NCBI GenBank assembly: GCA_033182465.1
Contig: CP137323.1
Location: 1,798,001-1,862,000, forward strand
Source of the DNA: Sanghuangporus weigelae
Taxonomy: Eukaryota; Basidiomycota; Agaricomycetes; Hymenochaetales; Hymenochaetaceae
Direction: 5' to 3'
DNA: 64,000 nucleotides
The notes under the pieces were generated by a model. That model was not told where the DNA came from and ran no database searches. It was given only the letters and a program-made list of their open reading frames with translations. Each line of letters opens with the position of its first letter. Within the stretch, counting starts at the first letter, position 1. Of the stretch, positions 57,601-64,000 are shown one piece after another. Made by a program: the position numbers and the translations under genes.

Positions 57601-59209
57601 ATGGTCGCCATACAGTCCTTTACTTTCCTCTCACTGGCAGCGCTCGCGCTCGCCACCCCTCTCTCGACGTCCCCCGACGGCGCAGCGCGGCGCTATGAGC
57701 GCCCATATCCCATTGCTCCTCTCCATCACCCGGGTGTACCCGCTCACAGAGTCATCAACGACTCCTACATCGTCATGTTCAAAGACAGCGTCCACCCCGC
57801 TGCTTTGGAGAACCACTTCAATTTCCTCGAGGGGGCGCATGCAGAATCGCCACTTGATGGGTTAGAGGGCGGTTTGAAGCATGTTTGGGATGCCCACATC
57901 AAGGGCTATGCCGGCTATTTCTCGCGTGATACCATTGAGCGTATCCGTCGACAGCCGGAGGTGGACTACATTGAGCACGACCAGATGGTCTACGCGCTTG
58001 AGACGCAGAAGTCTGCTCCTTGGGTAGTTATCCTTTTTTTTTTCTTGTTCTTATCTGCCGCTTGAACTGACGCAATCCTGACAGGGGCTTGCGCGAATCA
58101 GTCATAAGGCCAGGTTGAACTTCAGTACTTTCACTCGTTATGAGTATGACAAGCATGGTGGCGAGGGTGTTAACGTTTATGTTGTCGATACCGGCATATA
58201 CATTAACCATACCGAGTTCGAGGGCCGCGCGAAGTGGGGTAAGACTATCCCGCAGAACGACGAGGACATTGATGGTAACGGTCACGGTACTCACTGTGCC
58301 GGGACAATTGCCTCCAAGAAATATGGTGTTGCCAAGGCGGCGACAGTCACAGCAGTCAAGGTGCTCGGTACCAACGGCAGTGGAACGATGTCTGACGTTG
58401 TCGCTGGCGTCGTTTGGGCGGCTACCGACGCTGTAAAGGCTAAGGCTGCTGCGGAAGCCGAGGTCAAGGCAACCGGCAAGACGAAATACAAGGGTTCTGT
58501 CGCGAACATGTCGCTCGGTGGCGGGAAGTCTCAGGCTCTCGATGACACCGTCAACAAAGCTGTTAAAGCTGGTCTTCACTTCGCTGTGGCCGCAGGTAAT
58601 GACAATCGTGACGCTTGCGACTACTCACCTGCATCTGCCGAGAACGCTGTCACTGTCGGTGCTTCCACTGTTACAGACGAGCGCGCATACTTCTCTAACC
58701 ACGGCAAGTGCGTCGATGTCTTCGCACCTGGTCTTAACATCCTTTCCACTTGGAATTCTGGACCGTACGCCGTCAACACCATCTCGGGTACGAGCATGGC
58801 ATCACCTCACACTGCCGGTCTTCTCGCGTACCTCTTGTCGATCTACCCATCGTCAACATTCAACCCGGCTCTTGGCGACCTTTCCGTACCGGCGCTCAAC
58901 GGTGAACGGATGTCAGTTCCCTCACTTCTTGTACAGGGTTACGCTCGCGCGTACATCTATCTTCCCGGCTGGCTCTCACGCGTTCTTCCTGAGCCTTCGT
59001 TCCTTGGTGGTGACGACGAGCAGGTTGCACCCATCCCGGCGACGCTCACGCCCGAGCAGCTCAAGAAGGCTCTTATAGCTCTCGCTACTCCCGACAAGCT
59101 CGAGGATGCCCAACTCCCTTCAGGAACGCCCAACTTGGTCATCTTCAACAACGCGACGGACGAAGCGGGTCGAAGCTGGATCATCGATGAGCTCCTCCCG
59201 ACTCTCTAA
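57601..59209 (+). CDS. Subtilisin-family (S8, proteinase K/cerevisin type) serine protease precursor
   Basis: Two exons: 57601-58023 and 58085-59209 (1,548 nt, 515 aa), 61-nt intron. Signal peptide: residues 1-20 (IQSFTFLSLAALALATPLS). Inhibitor I9 propeptide: about 48-125 (YIVMFKDSVHPAALENHF .. VDYIEHDQMVYAL). Mature start APWGLARISH is typical of vacuolar protease B and its relatives. The triad is complete: Asp in VYVVDTGIY, His in DGNGHGTHCAGTI, Ser in SGTSMASPHTAG; the oxyanion Asn is in AAGNDN. A C-terminal extension of about 120 residues (PATLTPEQLKKALIALATPD) is common in basidiomycete members. It is probably vacuolar or secreted. An upstream in-phase frame starts at 57556 but lacks an ATG. 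Confidence 0.93.
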
Positions 59210-60040
59210 GCATTCGTGCCGGCTCGCTTCAGTATTCACGATTGCATTGGTCTGAGTATCAGAATCGGTTGTCTTCTGAGGTGTGCTAGGATGAAGGGTG
59301 ATGGATGAAGGGATGTGCACCCTGCGTTTGGAATGCCTTGATGTCCTTACGCTGTTTACTCTGTTCTTCGTTTGTTTTAAGTCTCTGATAATTAACGCAA
59401 CAACATCAACCATTTCATCACGCAGATACAATCCAATTAGTTTCATGTGCCTTTTGAGTGTCTCCCGTTTGCTGTCTCCCATTATCCTATCCCAATCTTG
59501 ATCCACCTCGCATAAATCTATGCATCTCTGTGTCTTGTTCGGTGTATACTAGCATTTTATAGCTACAATACTTCATTGAACATGGATATGCAATAGACCC
59601 TCGGGCTTGTTCATAAGAGAGGAGAGATTGACTCAAGAGATGAATCTTGAGGTATGCTCTGCATTACGGATATGATTCCACGTATGGATCCTGCCTTCAC
59701 CGGGATGGGGACAAGCTATCATGACTATATTATACACATGTGTATAATTGTACATATACCGTGAGCTACGACTATCCGAAAGCTACCGAGGAGTCATGAT
59801 GATGAGAGGTATATCGTACATACAACGGAATACATCGATGAGGGGACGACAAGCCATTAGGGAAATGGAAGACGAAAAGCGAAGCCGCATCGAGCGGCAT
59901 AGTTCGTAAGAACGATAGCAAAATCCAAGAACAAAACCGACACTGAAGCAGAAACGAAGCGAACGACACAAAATCACATACGCAGACGCACAAGTACTGT
60001 ACCTTTATAGAACCCTGTCACTGACCCTCAGCGTTCTCGT
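59210..60040. other. Convergent 3' interval
   Basis: About 830 bp between the protease and the LRR gene, with a palindromic TACACATGTGTA at about 59,734-59,745. No gene supported. Confidence 0.5.
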
Positions 60041-61816
60041 TCAGAACATACAAACCCCGCAACTCCCATCCGCACCGGAACCAACTAAACCCGTCCCGCC
60101 CAGCTCACAGCTCGTCAAGTTGCGATTGGAACATATCGACTCAGGTACGGTACCCGTCAGCGCCGAGTTATTTGAAAGGGACAGAGTCTCGAGGGAGGAC
60201 AAGAAGTTGGCTGATGAAATGGAGGCAGAAGAGGGGAAGGACCCGGACAGATTTGCTGAGGTCAGGGAGCTATAGAGAGGTAAGCATATTAGAAGAGGGA
60301 GGAGAGGTGGGAGAGAGAAGGGGGACGCACAGTGTAATGAGCGAGTTTTGCAGCGTCGTACTGCTGAGAAGCGTCTCCAGAGGCATTGACAGAGGCTCGT
60401 CGCTTACGACCCTAAGAAAATCGCAACATCACAATCGCATGAGCGTTCGTAAAGAGCAATCTCGGACATATGATGATGTACGTACAAACTCTCCAGAGCC
60501 AAACCACTAATCTCCGGCAACTGTCCAGCAAATCCCGAATTCTTCACAAGTGTAAGACTCGTAAGTCCGTCCAACTGTCCCTTTTGAAGGAGCGAAGAGG
60601 GAAGTGGAGATAGTGCGGTGCTTTCGAGGTGAAGGGATGTGAGAGAGGTAAGGTTGGCAAAACTATCCGGGAGAGCGCCGGCTAAAGACGAAGTTTGCGC
60701 AAGTGCAAGTGATGAGCCAAAAGTGATGTGAAGAGGAGCTGATAAGTCAATACGGACCTGGTGAACCGTTCCCGCCGGTGATTTGCAGCGATTGTAGGAA
60801 CGATAGAGCTCCAATTCCAGAGGGTATCACCGAGGGAACAGCAGGGAAGATCATCTCTCTGTATTCAAACCAAGGGGCCAGACTAAGTGATCTTGCGAGC
60901 GGAGAAGGACAAGTAGGACTCACAAAGACTTCACATTCCCCTGTCCATCACACTGTATACCAGTCCACGTACAAAACTGAACATTCTGAACCCATCCTCC
61001 ATTCGTAAGCGAATCTCGCGCGGTAGCGGTCGATGCTACAACCAATGATTGCAACCCACAAAATTGAAGAGAATTAGACAAAGTTTGCGCCTCGTTGCTC
61101 GTCGAAAATTTGAATGATTCGGGTATATCTTGTAGAATTCCAAGGCAAGTGGAACAAGGATAAAGTGAAGCGTTTGCAGGAGCATTGATAGTGAATTGAG
61201 TAAGGCATGACTCCTGAGCCGGAGATAGTACGCGCTTGTCACCACCATTATTTAGAACTCGCACATTAAGGAAGATAGAATCTCCAAGCAGATAGAGAAG
61301 AAGGATTATGAGTAATGCCAGTAATAGTCGCCTCCGCGTCTTTCGCTTTGGGGTTGCACAATGACACGATCCTGAGCACTGCATCGGACGCTTCTCGACG
61401 TGTAGCGGTGGCCACGGTGGTAGAGTAATTTCTTCATGCGCAGTCGAAGCTGCTGGCGACGCATCCTGTATAGGGATTTCGAGATCAGGCTCAGACCTGT
61501 TCTGGAAGAGACCAGATAGTGCATCACGCAAGCCATTTCGCGGGCGTTGGGAAGTGAAACGTCGTACTCCTTTCTCAAGGCTCCGAGTAGAGTGCGGCGA
61601 GCGTGGATTGCTTGGTAGTCCACGCCTGGACACGCCTGGAGAAGGCATTCGCAATGAGGGAAGACGGATTGAGGTCGGGCGTATAGATGACGTAGGCTCA
61701 CGAGCAACCAGTGGAGAACGAATACCGGATGTTGATGGACGCGGTGGAGGGAAGTCGTCAAGGTTGAAGTCGAGATTTGATCCAGTCGAAATGCTACTAG
61801 GCATTGTCGCCGTCAT
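60041..61816 (-). CDS. Leucine-rich-repeat type II membrane protein
   Basis: Five exons on the minus strand: 60924-61816, 60758-60858, 60486-60681, 60331-60411, 60041-60269 (1,500 nt, 499 aa); introns of 61-76 nt. Residues 1-160 are Ser/Pro/Arg-rich and cytoplasmic; one helix (RRRLLLALLIILLLYLLGDSIF, about 162-183) follows a Lys/Arg cluster, so the C-terminus faces outside. The outer part begins with a Cys-containing cap (CSTCLGIL; FCTWTGIQCDGQGNV, like the cap of plant LRR receptors) and then LRRs (GALPDSFANLTSLTSLHLES, GQLPEISGLALESL, LETLSLSNNSALTGTVPESI), ending in a Cys-rich cap (CSNRNLTSCELGG). The role is unknown; cell-surface recognition or wall contact is inference. A second ATG is 12 nt downstream. 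Confidence 0.85.
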
Positions 61817-63082
61817 GGAAGGTGGTGAGGAAGGAAGCCGGCTCGTCGTCTGGCCACAGTCATAGACGATAAGAACAGCAGCTCAGGCCGCGATCCTAAC
61901 ATAACTGACTTAATACAATAAGAAAGCCGAGTCAGCGCGGGATGAAAAACAATGAGCACGCAGGCCACTCACAAAAAGACAACACAGCACAGCCACGTCG
62001 GGTTGTCGGGTCTTGTTTGTCTGTGTTTGACATCTTAAACGATATTTGCCGATCTCGGCTTGCATGGTTTGCCTTGATCTGGAGCAAAGGAAGTGCGAGA
62101 TTGGCAAGTCGAAGGAGACGCGGGCCTTGTCAAAGCAAGGAACCAAATATACTATGTGACCAGAGAAGGATGCCCCGAAGCAAGAATCTTATTCGTTTTG
62201 TCGCGGGAGATGACATCCAAGTCGGACTTGAATACAAAGACTACGTTTTCTTTTCGATACTTCTCTCCAATTATTTACCCGGGGAAGCAGAATGTGTTTG
62301 AAAGGATCGCAAGGATAAAGCATACGGCGCTCCTGTTCTTCTTGTATGAACGATTCTTCGATAAATTCAACAAGTAGGGCCAGAAGACCGAGATCGAAGA
62401 CCAGAGCAGAGGTGTCCAATAATATGGTGTCCAAATGAGCGAGAAGAGAAAGATGCAGATTGAGGCCCTTTCCGAAAAGCGCCTTCCGAAAGCGCGCTGC
62501 TTCCCGCAGGATCAGAAGTAGTAAATATCCGCGAGTTCAGGGACGTGACGCTGTCAGACGAATGTGAAAGGGAAGAAAGACAGCGAGCAAGCTAGCATCA
62601 GATGCGCTTTGTTAGAGGTATTAAAGGGCAAACGCACTTCATCATTCATTACAATTCTTCTTAACGTCTAGATACATAATCGGTTGGAAGATATTTCGAT
62701 CGATTTGCCACACGCACACTCCATAGACATCGAAATACAGCTGCATGAGGTATCTTTTTTGTGGCGATTTTGGCACGAGCATTGAATGCGTATAGCAGTG
62801 CCGTATCTGTGGTAAGTGGCGGGCAGAGTTTTCATCGCCGAAAACGGAGGTACTACGAGCTGGCAAGAAGATCAAGAGCTGCCTTGTTCAAGAAGTCACA
62901 CAAATTAGCGATCAAGTTCGCCTCGATGAACAGCATGAACCATCTTGTCGCCATATGCTGGCCGATATTTTGTGTTATAAAAACACGCGTTAGCAGTAGT
63001 CGACTACTCAGTCGAAATTGGCGCGCGAAAAGGTGTTTCACATCACGTGCGTGCAATCGACTTACGGGGCTTCAAGTTCAAT
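61817..63082. other. Divergent interval with no supported gene
   Basis: 1.27 kb between the LRR and calpain genes; short frames only. Confidence 0.45.
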
Positions 63083-64000
63083 ATGTATCTCTCAGTCATT
63101 CCATCCACGAATTCCATGGCAAGCGCCGGTAGCGCTTATTCTCCTGATGTAGACGCCGATGCCCTGTATTCAAGAGCTACCGTCGCAGAACATGCGGGCG
63201 AGTTCGATATTGCATTCAGACTTTATTTGTCTGCGGCACAAGCATTCCTCCATCATGCGCGCTCTCTCCCAGCTCAACGGGAAGCAGATCGGTCGAAATG
63301 CAAGGTGAATGCGGGAACATGTCTTGAGCGTGCAGAGCGCATCAAGACCTCGCGTAAGGACGCTCTAAAGCCACTTATGCGAGATCCGTTCTCGAAAGGT
63401 AAATTATTCGATGCAAACCAGGTTACTAATCGGAATAAGAGCTGATCTGTAAACTGTATGGGAAAACAGAGGAGCAGACATATGTTCTGGACAAATCAAG
63501 CAAAATACACGGTATTCTCTTTCCCGCATGGTCTGATAAGGATGCCATCTCAGACAATGGTGTGGACACAAGGCAATTACCTTCAGCTTCTACTAGGAAG
63601 GTGTTAAACCTAAACCTTTGCTAGTGCATTGCCTCCTCTCGGAGCTGAGCTCCTTTCTTTGTCTCCAGTCTGGCGGCGACCTTTCGACGTGTACGGCGCA
63701 GAAAAAATCTCTTTGGCTGGACCAACCCTCGAGCCACGGCACATACATCAGAACGTCGTTTCAGACTGTTCTGTCTGCAGTGCTGCGGCCATCTGCTTGC
63801 ATCATCACCGCATGTTTAATTCTAAGGTATGATCTAATAAACTTATCTCCCAATAATTAAATCTCCGTTATTCTTGTTGGGTACTTAACCTGGCTTCTGC
63901 TTCCAGCTTGGTCTGTCGTGCATGCATCCGCACACTCCAAATGGCTTGCCTTCGATCTCTTCAGACGGCACATATGCTTTTCGCTTCTTTATAAATGGAT
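63083..64000 (+). CDS. RIM13/PalB-type calpain (calpain-7-like), 5' part, cut by the window edge
   Basis: ATG at 63083 or 63116. Exon 1 (to 63398) is a MIT domain (ALYSRATVAEHAGEFDIAFRLYLSAAQ .. CLERAERIKTSRKD), which binds ESCRT-III. After a 71-nt intron, exon 2 (63470-) continues with TYVLDKSSKIHGILFPAW. A later exon (about 63625-63831) carries LSPVWRRPFDVYG and the catalytic-site segment VVSDCSVCSAAAICLHHH with the nucleophile Cys; the last exon (from about 63911) reads to the window end (YAFRFFINGW). His and Asn of the triad lie outside the window. In fungi this protease cleaves the Rim101/PacC factor in the ambient-pH pathway. The join between exon 2 and the catalytic exon, somewhere in 63516-63624, is not resolved. 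Confidence 0.85.

Overview
The window is fungal and almost certainly from a basidiomycete. Nearly every gene is cut by many very short GT-AG introns (about 45-65 nt, up to 123 nt). The recognisable proteins are fungal: a Zn2Cys6 regulator, SWR1, KRI1, a BUD4/anillin-type protein, a RIM13/PalB calpain and a PKA catalytic subunit. I could close most gene models exon by exon, and the summed exon lengths divide by three. I saw no rRNA, tRNA or CRISPR.

Positions 1-14,699 are a transposon nest. A complete, apparently very young Ty3/gypsy chromovirus-type retrotransposon (1147-13436, minus strand, two 1,512-bp LTRs with no difference seen) lies between two broken Ty1/copia fragments. The copia fragments point towards each other (pol on + at left, gag on - at right), and the gypsy element has no target-site duplication, so this is not a simple insertion. 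The gypsy element is unusually elaborate. It has a TATA box whose predicted start lies on a 12-nt sequence complementary to the primer-binding site (Tf1-like self-priming). From that start to the gag ATG, 1,634 nt contain a single ATG, in a poor context, which opens a 344-aa coiled-coil ORF. A GGGAAAA -1 frameshift heptamer sits at the gag stop. A 358-aa ORF of unknown function lies downstream of pol, a 213-aa ORF lies inside U3, and a small spliced gene for a single-pass membrane protein lies on the opposite strand next to the polypurine tract. The right copia fragment keeps a 125-bp LTR and an initiator-Met half-tRNA primer site.

Positions 14,700-34,000 are gene-poor. They hold a Yippee-type zinc-binding protein (17944-18708), a 12-exon Zn2Cys6 transcription factor (23178-26787), a 433-bp PIF/Harbinger-like MITE (31200-31632), a doubtful small membrane protein near 32.4-32.9 kb, and a peroxisomal-type mitochondrial-carrier-family gene with an apparent one-base frameshift (33062-34470).

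Positions 34,800-64,000 are gene-dense: PKA catalytic subunit (+), SWR1 (-), an uncharacterised gene whose 5' exons sit in AT-rich DNA (+), a BUD4/anillin-like PH protein (-), KRI1 (+), an 80-aa single-pass membrane protein (-), a subtilisin-family protease (+), a leucine-rich-repeat type II membrane protein (-), and the 5' part of a RIM13/PalB calpain (+, cut by the window edge). These are ordinary housekeeping and signalling genes arranged mostly in divergent and convergent pairs, with no metabolic cluster.
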